Positions 45,601-53,424 of a stretch of DNA of 64,000 nt are shown one piece after another. Position 1 is the first letter of the stretch. The number at the start of each line of letters is the position of its first letter. Made by a program: the position numbers and the translations under genes. The notes under the pieces were generated by a model, which made no database searches, had not been told where the DNA came from, and saw nothing but the letters and a program-made list of their open reading frames with translations. The stretch covers positions 496,001 through 560,000 of the forward strand of contig JAGWMJ010000001.1 of assembly GCA_028871815.1 (NCBI GenBank), in the 5' to 3' direction. Source of the DNA: Armatimonadota bacterium (GTDB taxonomy: Bacteria > Armatimonadota > Chthonomonadetes > Chthonomonadales > Chthonomonadaceae).

Positions 45601-45848
45601 AAGACCAAATTGCATCGTCTGCCTCCCGTTCCGCGGCGCTATTACGTGACGGTTTTGACAGCATTGATAAGTTGATACTCTTTCAGACGAAGCGCGGAGA
45701 TCTTTGGACAAGAGTTCGGACTCATATGGAGTGCGAGTCGTGGCTACAATATGTGCAACCGCCTTCCGAGTCACCGGAATCAGCAGAGGGGGCAAGGAGG
45801 CGCGTGCATGAAGGAATCAATAAGTTCGTGGAGATACATAAACCCTAA
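42651..45848 (+). CDS. Ski2-like superfamily 2 helicase (HamB-like), probable defence effector
   Basis: 1065 aa from ATG 42651, overlapping the upstream stop. An N-terminal ~300-residue helical region precedes the helicase core. Motif I is FPTGAGKSA (~residue 320), motif II is IVFDECHLLHA, motif III is LLMSAM, and motif V is FSTNTLAQGMNLPADLVV. Motif VI is LLNAAGRAGRAGF, the form typical of Ski2/Hel308 enzymes. A ~330-residue C-terminal region is unrecognised. ATP-driven nucleic-acid translocation is expected. Pairing with a small nuclease-like gene is the HamAB layout. Codon and base use differ from flanking genes, consistent with transfer. Confidence 0.85.
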   Translation: MFDIRTRDVIRRAPPVEGFNVADLPELLSHAYLLISSIRLRSVPTADYDQPTRESIDQLRDIATRLSVYASLAQEDISRTAALYVAATSFQLLSKVPNEDDGGELTTLTVPDSISATLLFLAAGYPADAAEMAQGIATDNSNSPRSVISRDLLNLATGRLMAIGDEVFQLDETLDLLQRAENQLWEQLHRSCQWLALACLGEQELPGAIANAQQGTAFVEANSIHSIRSSSPEAHPTLKMVSAFPAPLKVASLLRIAIEQLGSSASVGVPPPKGSPPEDWKSFAKNRARTRPFLWSNHIEAVRANLLDEGISGVITFPTGAGKSAIAQLKVVATLLAGKRVIYLVPTLALASQVERVMSDLKEELHIDVSADFYEDQIFSEFPMTPSGHVLVMTPERCLFWVGLNRRDFEDVGLIVFDECHLLHAQPDPDFDPRSMDAMLCLLNLLSISQSSDVLLMSAMVSNSDELAAWLETKFNKKTIVCKDAWKPTRQARGSIVFAQNELEQLRSDVTNRKTLGRNIAQRDLVAQPSGLFSLEQVWDRHGRYQLIPIMEGGLQLQGAYGTDRFGLTGPSLSLNSADAAREIAMTAAASGLKTIVFFHNSSSVPAAVRKMYKHRSDLVSFTDRETRLIEAAAIELGGDAHVFKPLGISGGHFGSLLPLERELVESCFKREDGIQVLFSTNTLAQGMNLPADLVVIARTSGRTAEGSVRAISAHELLNAAGRAGRAGFASFGFVIVIPDDIVPFSGGSLSGKVINELIDGVLSQDDRCLTVQDPYENLLDRVTLAQGLDDDQLDSILIRTPSFQPQGGSLTIADSLQKTLAAYHAQAAGQMNEFQSKVQLAVNRRTGLLPADTPPDWLAACRAAGLRPATLKHLGDLLVERGASTHFGVMEWYALARNWLDGFPKLRSQLRLTWVGRSNTESSAVSAWINGSPFVEIQNLLEPNKKPNGLKDARNFARNTIREVSYLVGLVGQLLLCVDLGNKDQIASSASRSAALLRDGFDSIDKLILFQTKRGDLWTRVRTHMECESWLQYVQPPSESPESAEGARRRVHEGINKFVEIHKP

Positions 45849-46167
45849 TCACTTTGTCACGTCCGGCTAGCGTCGCCCCAGCTTCCGCAATCCCGTCGGG
45901 CAGCTTCGCTCTGCTCCAGTGCAGTGATGCAGCGCCCGGTTAGAGGACTCTCCGACCGCTCGATGCGGGCCGGTCGCGCCCCTTGATTGCCCTCCGTCCA
46001 GGTCGGAAGCGCTCCGACGCCGGGCGCGTGATTCATGCCGGTCACCAAATTGTCCCTCCACCTCGCTGCGGGACGGCTGGTGCTGGGCGCTTCTCGACTC
46101 GGCACCCACCAATCCGCGCTTCGGATTCCACCAGCAGCTGCGCTCAGCTTACGTGCGCGAAAGGCCG
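45849..46167. other. Right part of the island without a supported gene
   Basis: After the helicase stop, G/C content rises again. Open frames on the minus strand between 45857 and 46174 are arginine/proline-rich readings without a ribosome-binding site. I see no integrase fragment, terminal inverted repeat or tRNA. Confidence 0.4.
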
Positions 46168-46356
46168 CTAGCACGCGATCGCGGAGTCGCGACCGGACAA
46201 CACACGCTCGATAAGACGCAAGTAAGCGCCGGCGATTTGGCTATCACAAAGGTCGTTGGCACGCTGACGTTCAAGGTTGGCACGCAGCGCAATCAGTTCC
46301 GCTTCAGACGCGCGAAGCAACTCAGGCACGGTGAGTAGTGGCATCAAAGCCTGCAT
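46168..46356 (-). CDS. Small helical hypothetical protein at the island's right end
   Basis: 62 aa: LLTVPELLRASEAELIALRANLERQRANDL followed by a second helix AGAYLRLIERVLSGRD. The amphipathic pattern and balanced composition suggest a real small gene of the type found in mobile elements. The family is not identified and no strong ribosome-binding site is seen. Confidence 0.4.
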   Translation of the reverse strand: MQALMPLLTVPELLRASEAELIALRANLERQRANDLCDSQIAGAYLRLIERVLSGRDSAIAC

Positions 46357-46502
46357 CGTTTCTGACCGCGCACATCGCGGCCTTCCGGCGACGCCGAAGG
46401 GTTAATCGGGGTCGGTCTTCATCGCTTGCCAGGGTAATCGAGAGAGCGTGGGCCTGCACGTGCGGCTCAAAGCGACCTAAGCAACGCCCGCCGTGAGAAC
46501 GC

Positions 46503-46543
46503 GGCATGCTTCTGGGGCGGTAGGTGAACGCGGTAATCAGCCG
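46503..46543. repeat. 41-bp direct repeat, right copy
   Basis: Identical to 41088-41128. It duplicates the fluC 3' end without the rest of fluC, and its last seven bases form the stop and final codons of the minus-strand gene at 46537-47646. It marks the right boundary of the island. Confidence 0.95.
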
Positions 46544-47646
46544 CCGGCCGCGGCTTCCATCTTGTTCAGCTTGCGTACTGCTGCCTCGATCTCCTGTTCG
46601 GCGATCGACTCCGGCAGACCGACCAGCCGCTCGCCGTCGTCGAACTTCCAGTCCGTGCCGGTGGCGTCACCTTCCGATTGCGGGGCAAAGGTCATGCCAT
46701 GTTCCAACAGAATCTGGCCGCGCCACGGCTCCGCGAGACCGTATTCATCGAACTCCGACTCCTTCCGCCGCACGCCGTTAGACACAGACAGGTAGTACCC
46801 ACGCTGCAACGCCTCAGGACTCGGCCGCCCATGGGCGCGGAGGAACAATATGTAGCGCGCGCCCGGGACGAGCATCGGCTGGCCGAGGTCGCGGAATCCG
46901 ATGCATCGCGATCTGCCGCTGCGGCAGGGAAGGTCACCACCGTCCACCGAGACCTTGATGATGCCTGGCGCGCCCGGGCCCGGGTTGGAGAGATACCTCT
47001 CCACGGCCACTAGAAACACGGTAACCATCAGCGGCCCGTCGTCCGGCGGCATGAGCTGCTCCCGCAAGACTGCGACCACCCTTGCGCGCACGATGACCGA
47101 CTCCTCCTCCACCATCTCATCAAGACTGCGCGGTGGGGCGGCCCCATAGCCCTCGCCAACGCTCGCCGACGGACCGTGGGCGGCCTTGCCAAAGCCAGTA
47201 GGCTCGAGAAACGGCCGGGCCGATTTGACGAGAGCGGCGATCGTTCCATCGTCACGGACCGGATCCGATATCTGGCTGCCGTTGACGAAGCGCATCGTCA
47301 TGCCTGTCAATTTGCGGTGAACCGCACTTACGAATCGGACGGTGCCTGCCCTGGCGTTCCAATGCAGCTCCTGCGTGGTTCCGTTTCCCGCAAGCCAGAT
47401 ATCGTCACCGGCAGCCGGAGCGGCAGCTACATCACGCGTTGGTTTCGCAGTGGCCGCCAGGGCGTTGATGCGGCCGGAGAATGGCAAGACTGCCGTGACT
47501 CCGGCATAGGTCCGGACGCCGTTGACAACGTGAAAGACGACGGCATACCGCCAGGGCGCAGTGGCCCCTGGTGGTGACGGGTGAGCTGCGGAAAGCAGAA
47601 TGGCCGCCGCCGCGAAGAACGCCGTGGTGTGAACTGTTTGCTTCAT
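46537..47646 (-). CDS. Secreted protein with tissue-inhibitor-like beta domain (paralogue of 31703 pseudogene)
   Basis: 369 aa. A signal peptide (HTTAFFAAAAILLSAAHP) precedes an N-terminal beta-rich half. The C-terminal domain (~170-300) reads SVIVRARVVAVLRE...VTVFLVAVERYLS...VSVDGGDLPCRSGRSRCIGFRD...ARYILFLRAHG. The order of strands and the cysteine pair recall OB-fold/TIMP-like domains, but this is only an impression. It is related to the frameshifted gene near 32 kb. The stop codon lies inside the island's right repeat. It follows the M1 peptidase gene by 120 bases on the same strand. Confidence 0.6.
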   Translation of the reverse strand: MKQTVHTTAFFAAAAILLSAAHPSPPGATAPWRYAVVFHVVNGVRTYAGVTAVLPFSGRINALAATAKPTRDVAAAPAAGDDIWLAGNGTTQELHWNARAGTVRFVSAVHRKLTGMTMRFVNGSQISDPVRDDGTIAALVKSARPFLEPTGFGKAAHGPSASVGEGYGAAPPRSLDEMVEEESVIVRARVVAVLREQLMPPDDGPLMVTVFLVAVERYLSNPGPGAPGIIKVSVDGGDLPCRSGRSRCIGFRDLGQPMLVPGARYILFLRAHGRPSPEALQRGYYLSVSNGVRRKESEFDEYGLAEPWRGQILLEHGMTFAPQSEGDATGTDWKFDDGERLVGLPESIAEQEIEAAVRKLNKMEAAAGG

Positions 47647-47766
47647 TGGGTTAGCGTCCTTTCCGCACGGCGGCGTGGCGCGTAACCGAGGGCCAGCAAT
47701 CCCACTGTCTCGTCCGCAGCCGTGCTCAGCGCCACCAGCTCCAGCAGGCGCGTTCCACCGACGCGA

Positions 47767-50115
47767 CTACTTTCCTTCCAGCGCCTGCTCCGTTCGCTGC
47801 GCTGCGCCGCGGAGCTGGTACATGCTGTAGTTGTCCAGCCGGTGAAGGTAAGGCAGGGCCGCGGCATCACCATAGCGATAGAGCGCGCCAACGGCCGAGA
47901 GCTTTTCGCCCAGGCTCACGTCGCTCAATCTCGCGACCAGTGCGTTGAATACCACCTTTTCTCCCGGCTTGTCCTTCACGGTACCGAGCGTGCCTATTGC
48001 AGCGCGCCGAACCGGTTCCCGATAGTTGGCCGAAAGCACCTTCAGGGCGACCTGCCGCGCAAGGTCGGGGTTCTCGCGAGTCCACCAGGCCAGCACGGTC
48101 GTCCGGAACGACTCGTCGTACGTCTCCATCGCCCACGCGCGCCTGGCCAGCGAATTGTTCCTGGTCAGCCGCAGCAATCCGCGCAGTGCGGCCGCCCGCA
48201 CGGCGAAACTCGGCGCGTGCTGCCAGGCGCTCGTAAGGCTGGCGATGACTGCATCGGACGACTCCCCGCTTGCCAGCGAGTCTGTGGCGGAAAGCCGTAT
48301 CCGCGGATCTGGATCCTTCATGAGGCGGAGCAGCTGTTCCGTGTCGGATGCCGGCAGCATGGAGACCAGTGCGCGGCGGAGCGCGCGCGAATTCTCGCCT
48401 GCGAAGAGCGACTCCAGAAGCTGGTCATCGCCGTCCGAACGCGCCATCTGTGCCAGGCGCAGCTTTCCGGCCGCGTTCGGCGCGGCAGCGTACAGCTGCT
48501 TGATGACATCCGGCGCGAACTTCTGCGCGTAATCTATCGAAGCGAGGCAGTTCACCCTGGGATCGACCAGAAACGGATCGTCGGCATTCTGGAGCTGCAC
48601 CACCGCGGTGGTGGAGTGCAGCGCCACACGCTGCTTGGACCAGGTTCCGTTTACCAACTCCCACACGTCCAGATTCAGCGTGAACACAGGCTCGGCCTGT
48701 GTGATCGTCACCGCAGCGCCGTCACGAGAGACCTTGATCGCTGGCAGTGCGGCCGTGTGAAAGTACTGCTTCTCGAACCAGCTCAGATCCACGCCACTGG
48801 ATTCGCTCATGGCCTGGAAGAAGCCATGCGTGGTCGCCGGTTTGTATGAGAACTTGACCAGGAAGTGATGAATGCCCTTCCAGAACACCTTCTCGCCCAG
48901 CACAGCCTGCAGTGCGAACATGCGGGCCGAGCCACCGCCGTACGCATAGCCATCAAAGAACAGGTCCATCGGCACGCTGTACGTTCTCTTGATCATCGCC
49001 CGTGGCGCCGCCTGAACGGCCCGCAGAGCTCCTTCCATATCGCCGAGCTTCTGTATCTGGTACTCGTCTTCGCCATCCGCATGGCGGAAATAGAAGTGTG
49101 GCAAGAAGGTGGCGAACCCCTCATTGAGCCAGATGTTCGGCCAGTTGCGGCAGGTCTCCAGATCACCAAACCACTGGTGCGCCAGCTCATGCGCCACCAG
49201 CCCACGCGTGTCTCGAACGGCCGATTCGCTCGCTGGATGCAGGGCATCGATGGTCTGGGTGACGGCGCTGATATTTTCCATACCGCCAAACGGAAAATCG
49301 GCCACGGCCGACTGCGCAAACTTGGCATATGGATACTTGATGCCCGTCAACTTGCTATAAAAGCGCACCATATCCGCCGTGCCGCCAAATGTCGGCTCTC
49401 CCATTGCGGCTGTGCCGGCGGGCACGTAGTAGTCAACTGCGAGATTGCCCCATGCCTCGTGGCCCTTCACATAGTTTCCGGCCACAAAGCTGATCAGGTA
49501 GGTGGAGTGTGGCTGAGCGATCTTCCAGTGGTACACCAGGCGACTGCCGCTGTGCCGAACGTCCATCAGTTTGCCATTGCTCAGTGCAAAGTAACCGGCG
49601 GGAACGGTGATGTGGCATTCGCTCGTGGCCTTGTCATCCGGTTCGTCGTACGTGGGCAGCCAGTAGCGAGTATCTTCCGCCTCGCCCTGTGTATAGATCA
49701 TCGGCGTGGTGGTGACACGATCGGACCGATCCGGCATCACGAAATACGCTCCGGCTTGAGGCTGCCCGGAGTAAACAATCCTCAGGTGTATCGGGTCGCC
49801 CGGATTGGCGGGCCTGGCGAGATGCGCCACGAGCTGTTCGTGAACGGCGTCCACGGTGTAGTGGACCGGTCGTCCGTTGACCAGCACACGCTTGATCAGC
49901 AGCTTGCCCTCGTTCACGGCGATTTCCGATACGCCGCGTTGCGTAGGCGTCAGCGTGTTCGTTACATCGCCGAATATCGTCCTCGTCGCCACATCAAACG
50001 AGATGTTCCAGTTCACATCTTCGAGATTGTAGTTATGTGGCGCCTGCGCATCGGCAGCAATGCAGCAGGTCAGGCACGCAGCGGCAGCCAGGAGTGTTGT
50101 GGTAAATCTGTGCAT
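47767..50115 (-). CDS. Secreted M1-family zinc aminopeptidase with HEAT-like C-terminus
   Basis: 782 aa from ATG 50115 (MHRFTTTLLAAAACLTCCIAADAQ), a good signal peptide possibly with a lipobox; an upstream ATG adds a non-hydrophobic leader. The family signatures are GGMENISAVT for substrate binding and HELAHQWFGD (~310) with the downstream glutamate in WLNEGFATF as the third zinc ligand. The last ~250 residues form alpha-helical HEAT-like repeats (DPDPRIRLSATDSLA, SFAVRAAALRGLLRL, REPVRRAAIGTLG). It should trim N-terminal residues from peptides outside the cytoplasm. Confidence 0.92.
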   Translation of the reverse strand: MHRFTTTLLAAAACLTCCIAADAQAPHNYNLEDVNWNISFDVATRTIFGDVTNTLTPTQRGVSEIAVNEGKLLIKRVLVNGRPVHYTVDAVHEQLVAHLARPANPGDPIHLRIVYSGQPQAGAYFVMPDRSDRVTTTPMIYTQGEAEDTRYWLPTYDEPDDKATSECHITVPAGYFALSNGKLMDVRHSGSRLVYHWKIAQPHSTYLISFVAGNYVKGHEAWGNLAVDYYVPAGTAAMGEPTFGGTADMVRFYSKLTGIKYPYAKFAQSAVADFPFGGMENISAVTQTIDALHPASESAVRDTRGLVAHELAHQWFGDLETCRNWPNIWLNEGFATFLPHFYFRHADGEDEYQIQKLGDMEGALRAVQAAPRAMIKRTYSVPMDLFFDGYAYGGGSARMFALQAVLGEKVFWKGIHHFLVKFSYKPATTHGFFQAMSESSGVDLSWFEKQYFHTAALPAIKVSRDGAAVTITQAEPVFTLNLDVWELVNGTWSKQRVALHSTTAVVQLQNADDPFLVDPRVNCLASIDYAQKFAPDVIKQLYAAAPNAAGKLRLAQMARSDGDDQLLESLFAGENSRALRRALVSMLPASDTEQLLRLMKDPDPRIRLSATDSLASGESSDAVIASLTSAWQHAPSFAVRAAALRGLLRLTRNNSLARRAWAMETYDESFRTTVLAWWTRENPDLARQVALKVLSANYREPVRRAAIGTLGTVKDKPGEKVVFNALVARLSDVSLGEKLSAVGALYRYGDAAALPYLHRLDNYSMYQLRGAAQRTEQALEGK

Positions 50116-50195
50116 GCCGGCACGTTTACCGCTCTGGCCCGCGAATCCTGCACAAAGCCGGCATGCACTCTCCGTCCGCGCGGTCGATCTGCGAT

Positions 50196-50534
50196 TCAAA
50201 AGGAGTCGGACGCGTCCGGATCGGCGCCGCCACTCTGCTCTTCTTCAAGCATCTCTTCAAAATCGTCGCCGAGGTCTTCGCCCATTTCGGAGCCCATATC
50301 ACGCATCAGGCGGCGCATGGCTGCCGGACTCCCTTCATCCACGCCCTCCATGTCGTTGGCGAGTGAGTCGAGGGTGTCGTCCTCGCTGCGCTTCCGGGCG
50401 AATCGCGAGATCAGGCGCGCAGCGTCCGTCGAGCCACATTGCGGGCAGCTGATGGGCGATGCGTTGGCCACCACGCCGACCAGGCGCTTGAACCGGCGCC
50501 GGCACTGCGCACACTGATATTCGTAGAGAGGCAT
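50196..50534 (-). CDS. FmdB-family zinc-ribbon protein
   Basis: 112 aa. The N-terminus MPLYEYQCAQCRRRFKRLV...CPQCGS is the FmdB/CxxC zinc ribbon with two cysteine pairs. The tail is very acidic (GEDLGDDFEEMLEEEQSGGADPD). Such proteins are small putative regulators or assembly factors. It lies 7 bases from the next minus-strand gene, suggesting one transcript. Confidence 0.85.
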   Translation of the reverse strand: MPLYEYQCAQCRRRFKRLVGVVANASPISCPQCGSTDAARLISRFARKRSEDDTLDSLANDMEGVDEGSPAAMRRLMRDMGSEMGEDLGDDFEEMLEEEQSGGADPDASDSF

Positions 50535-50540
50535 TGGGGG

Positions 50541-50897
50541 TTAATGCACGATCGGTCCGACGGAGTCTACGTAGATGCGGCCACTCTTGCCAATGCGGTA
50601 GATGACCTTCGCCGGCTGACCCAGCCGCAGCGCTTGAAAGTCGGTGATGTGCGCGGCGGCCTCAATGCCGCCGTGAAACCGCACCGATACGCTGGCGGCC
50701 TGTTTTTCGCCGAACATGCCGGGCTCGGCCGGTACAAGTATCGCCACCACTCCGACTCCGGCCCGGGGCGCCGCCTCCTCCCGGTCGCGGCGCACCAACG
50801 GCGCCACAATGGCCGGGAAGAGCGCGTACGAGGCGACAACAAACGCCCCGATGGTCAACACGCCGGCACGCACCCAGAACTGCTGATCCCGTGGCAT
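50541..50897 (-). CDS. Single-pass membrane protein, hypothetical
   Basis: 118 aa with one N-terminal membrane helix (VLTIGAFVVASYALFPAIVAPLV) and an extracytoplasmic beta-rich domain (ASVSVRFHGGIEAAAHITDF, AKVIYRIGKSGRIYVDSVG). No family recognised. It is cotranscribed with the FmdB-like gene by spacing. Confidence 0.6.
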   Translation of the reverse strand: MPRDQQFWVRAGVLTIGAFVVASYALFPAIVAPLVRRDREEAAPRAGVGVVAILVPAEPGMFGEKQAASVSVRFHGGIEAAAHITDFQALRLGQPAKVIYRIGKSGRIYVDSVGPIVH

Positions 50898-50939
50898 TGG
50901 TAGATTTGGCCCAGGAGAGTGTACCTGCCCGTGCCGCGG

Positions 50940-51281
50940 CTACTCGATTGCCGAGTCGCCTTCGTCACCCGTCCGTATTCGGATTGCGGTCGCCACCGGG
51001 ATGAGGAAGATTTTGCCGTCTCCGATCTCGCCGGTGCGCGCTGCCTCAGCAATAACGTTGGCCAGGTGCTGCGCCTCGGAATCGGTGGCCACAACCTCCA
51101 GCTTCACCTTCGGCAGCAGGTTCACCGTGTACTCCGCGCCGCGATAGTGCTGGGTGAAGCCCTTCTGTTTGCCGGAACCGCGGACTTCGGATACGGTGAT
51201 GCCGCGCACTCCGATATCGGCCAGAGCCGACTTGACTTCATCCAGTTTCTGCGGTCGGATCAGCGCTTCAATTTTGATCAT
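50940..51281 (-). CDS. glnB: Nitrogen regulatory protein P-II
   Basis: 113 aa from ATG 51281 (MIKIEALIRPQKLDEVKSALADIGVRG), with GGAG eight bases upstream; the longer frame is discarded. The T-loop KGFTQHYRGAEYTVNLLPK contains the uridylylatable tyrosine (RGAEY). The B-loop TGEIGDGKIFLIPV and the C-terminal VATAIRIRTGDEG are complete. P-II trimers bind ATP/ADP and 2-oxoglutarate and control ammonium uptake and assimilation partners. No amtB or glnA is present in the window. Confidence 0.94.
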   Translation of the reverse strand: MIKIEALIRPQKLDEVKSALADIGVRGITVSEVRGSGKQKGFTQHYRGAEYTVNLLPKVKLEVVATDSEAQHLANVIAEAARTGEIGDGKIFLIPVATAIRIRTGDEGDSAIE

Positions 51282-51315
51282 GGTGGAATCTCCGTACAGG
51301 TGCAAACGAGTGTTG

Positions 51316-51337
51316 CCTTTGCAGCATGCCGCAAAGG
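51316..51337. other. Perfect hairpin between glnB and the ANTAR regulator
   Basis: CCTTTGC (51316-51322) pairs with GCAAAGG (51331-51337) around an 8-base loop, 35 bases upstream of the glnB start. It could be an operator for glnB or a structure in the upstream transcript's 3' end. There is no T run. Confidence 0.4.
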
Positions 51338-51401
51338 CCGGATCATGCGAGGAACGGCGCGTCGGGCACGGCCCGGAGGCGTAACGACGGCTTGAACGGG
51401 C

Positions 51402-51983
51402 TCAGGAGTGCAGTTCGCTGGCCATTATCACCGCTTCGGCAACAACCCGCAGCTCTTTACCGCTGGCCAGCGCCTGCGCTTGCAGCCGCCGGCCGGCTTC
51501 CTGGTCGGTAATTGCGTGGCTCTGCACCAGTATGCGCCGTGCACGTGCGGCCAGCCTCTCGGTCTCGCTCTGCTGCTGCGTCACTTCCAGGGCGCCTGTA
51601 AGCGCCAGCATCTCGCGATAGCGGGCCATCGCCATCTCGATGCTGGGCTGAAGTTCCTGCTGCCGAAACGGCTTCACGAGCCACGCAAGGACGCCGGCGC
51701 GGTTCGCATCGTCAATCATCGGAGCATCGCTGTACGCGGTGAGCATCATCACCGGTCCAAGCCGCTCGCGGCTGATGGTGGCTGCGGCTTCCAGACCGGT
51801 GCATTTGGGCATCATGATGTCCAGAATGCTCAGGTCCGGGTGAAGGTTGCGGGCCAGGAGGCACGCCTCTTCGCCGTCGCCAGCCTCGCCAACCACGGTG
51901 TACCCGATGGCTTCCAGCATGCCACGCAGATCGAGCCGGGTTACCGGGTCGTCGTCGGCGATGAGAATACGTCCGGCGGGCAT
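51402..51983 (-). CDS. Response regulator with ANTAR RNA-binding domain
   Basis: 193 aa from ATG 51983 (MPAGRILIADDDPVTRLDLR). The receiver domain has the acidic pair DDD, the phosphoacceptor in LSILDIMMPK, the T of LTAYSD and the K of VKPF. A coiled linker leads to a C-terminal ANTAR domain (SETERLAARARRILVQSHAITDQEAGRRLQAQALASGKELRVVAEAVI). ANTAR proteins prevent termination by binding tandem hairpins in target leaders, often in nitrogen genes. It lies directly upstream of glnB on the same strand. No cognate kinase is nearby. Confidence 0.9.
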   Translation of the reverse strand: MPAGRILIADDDPVTRLDLRGMLEAIGYTVVGEAGDGEEACLLARNLHPDLSILDIMMPKCTGLEAAATISRERLGPVMMLTAYSDAPMIDDANRAGVLAWLVKPFRQQELQPSIEMAMARYREMLALTGALEVTQQQSETERLAARARRILVQSHAITDQEAGRRLQAQALASGKELRVVAEAVIMASELHS

Positions 51984-52245
51984 TGTCGGGAGAGGCGCTC
52001 GTGGGCCGCGCACCGGGCCCATTCTGTGAGGTGGGAACACCAACGTCCCCAAGGGTATGAGGAGCCGCCTGCCACGGCGGCTTCAAGTCATCGCAGTATA
52101 TCCAGATCGGGCATCGGGAGTCAACCGCGACCTGCCGCCATTCAGGTTGCGGCCGTTGACCAGTGTCATCCGGAGCGGCAAGGGAGGAAGCACAGGCGCA
52201 GCGTGGGAATTGTGCTGCGGGCGTGAGATGGAAGGAAGGCCGGAC

Positions 52246-53397
52246 ATGGACGCAGTCACACGGATCGAACTGTTTTTCGTTCCACCACGCTGGCTCTATC
52301 TGCGGCTGGAGACCGCCTCCGGGCTGGTCGGTTGGGGCGAGCCGATTGTGGAGGGTTTGGCCGGAACGGTGGCAGCTGCGGTCACCGAGATGTCGGAGGC
52401 GGTGATCGGCACCGACTCCTGTCGGATCGAGCATATCTGGCAGACGCTCTATCGCGGCATGTTCTACCGGGGCGGACCGGTAATTTCCAGCGCCATATCT
52501 GGCATCGATCAGGCGCTGTGGGATATTGCCGGCAAGCGTCACGGCGTGCCCATCTACCATCTGCTTGGAGGCCATGTACGGGACCGGGTACGGGTCTACA
52601 GCCACTTTGGCGGCGCCACGCCTGAGGAGGCCGCGCGCGAGGCGAAGGTCCGCGTGGCACAGGGCTACACCGCGTTGAAGATGGGTGGCACCGGGCCGCT
52701 GGAGTGGATGGAGACGCCGCGCCATGGAGAAGAGCTGGCCGATCGCCTGGCCGCGGTGCGAGACGCAGTTGGAAGCAGCGTTGCCGTAGGCATCGACTTT
52801 CACGGAAGAGTGCACCGCACCGTTGCAAAACCGATGCTGCGCAGCCTGGAACCGTACAGCCCTGCATTTTATGAGGAGCCGGTTTTAGGCGAAAACCTGG
52901 AGGCGCTGCGTGAGCTGGCCGACTGCACCTGCGTGCCGATAGCCATGGGAGAGCGTCAATTCACACGGTGGGAGTTCAAGCGGCTGTTCGCCGCCGGCTG
53001 CGTGGATATCATCCAGCCGGATCTCAGCCATGCGGGTGGGATTTCGGAAGTCCGCCGAATCGCCGCCCTGGCTGAGGCGTATGACCTGAGCGTTGCTCCG
53101 CACTGTCCGCTCGGTCCAATCGCTCTGGCAGCCTCGCTGCAGCTCGATTTTGCAACTCCGAATGCGGCGCTGCAGGAGCAGCACGTTGAAGTGCATGCGA
53201 TGGAGAACAGCCCGCTTCTGGAGACGCTTGCGCCGGATGGCGGATTTCAGTTTGAGGCAGGATTCATACTGCGCAGCGAAGCGCCCGGTCTCGGAATAAC
53301 GGTCAATGAGGAGCGTGTGCGGGCACTTGCCGCCGGCGGGCACCGCTGGCGCTGCCCGCGCTGGCAGGCGGAGGATGGGGGCTTTGCGGAGTGGTGA
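52246..53397 (+). CDS. Galactonate dehydratase-like enolase-superfamily enzyme
   Basis: 383 aa from ATG 52246, with GGAAGG eight bases upstream; this equals the length of DgoD. Mandelate-racemase-group motifs are present: ALWDIAGKRHGVPIYHLLGG in the capping domain, GIDFHGRVH (metal-binding D plus the DgoD-type FHGR), FYEEPV (metal-binding E), MGERQFTRWEF (metal-binding E) and APHCPLGPIALAAS (catalytic H). These favour D-galactonate dehydratase, giving 2-keto-3-deoxygalactonate, over other acid-sugar dehydratases. No aldolase or kinase of that pathway is adjacent. Confidence 0.82.
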   Translation: MDAVTRIELFFVPPRWLYLRLETASGLVGWGEPIVEGLAGTVAAAVTEMSEAVIGTDSCRIEHIWQTLYRGMFYRGGPVISSAISGIDQALWDIAGKRHGVPIYHLLGGHVRDRVRVYSHFGGATPEEAAREAKVRVAQGYTALKMGGTGPLEWMETPRHGEELADRLAAVRDAVGSSVAVGIDFHGRVHRTVAKPMLRSLEPYSPAFYEEPVLGENLEALRELADCTCVPIAMGERQFTRWEFKRLFAAGCVDIIQPDLSHAGGISEVRRIAALAEAYDLSVAPHCPLGPIALAASLQLDFATPNAALQEQHVEVHAMENSPLLETLAPDGGFQFEAGFILRSEAPGLGITVNEERVRALAAGGHRWRCPRWQAEDGGFAEW

Positions 53398-53424
53398 ACC
53401 GGGGCCCGCAGTCGTCCTGCTGCG

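Larger units (their letters stand above)
41129..46502. mobile_element. 5.4-kb inserted island flanked by 41-bp direct repeats
   Basis: The segment between the two repeat copies carries an HsdR remnant, the nuclease-like/helicase pair and a small ORF. Base composition drops visibly: the sampled line 44041-44100 has 26 G/C of 60, against 47 of 60 at 40321-40380. fluC on the left and the convergent secreted-protein gene on the right each keep an intact 3' end. This is what integration at a gene end produces. No integrase or transposase gene is visible inside, so the mechanism is unknown and the element is probably immobile now. Confidence 0.7.

Noticed and set aside
45857-46174. A 105-codon minus-strand frame in the island's right end
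   Set aside because: Arginine/proline-rich, no ribosome-binding site, and several competing frames in the same bases; not supportable as a gene or transposase fragment.
48865-50517. A 550-codon plus-strand frame opposite the M1 aminopeptidase
   Set aside because: The minus strand has a signal peptide, GGMEN and HELAHQ motifs; the plus frame has none.
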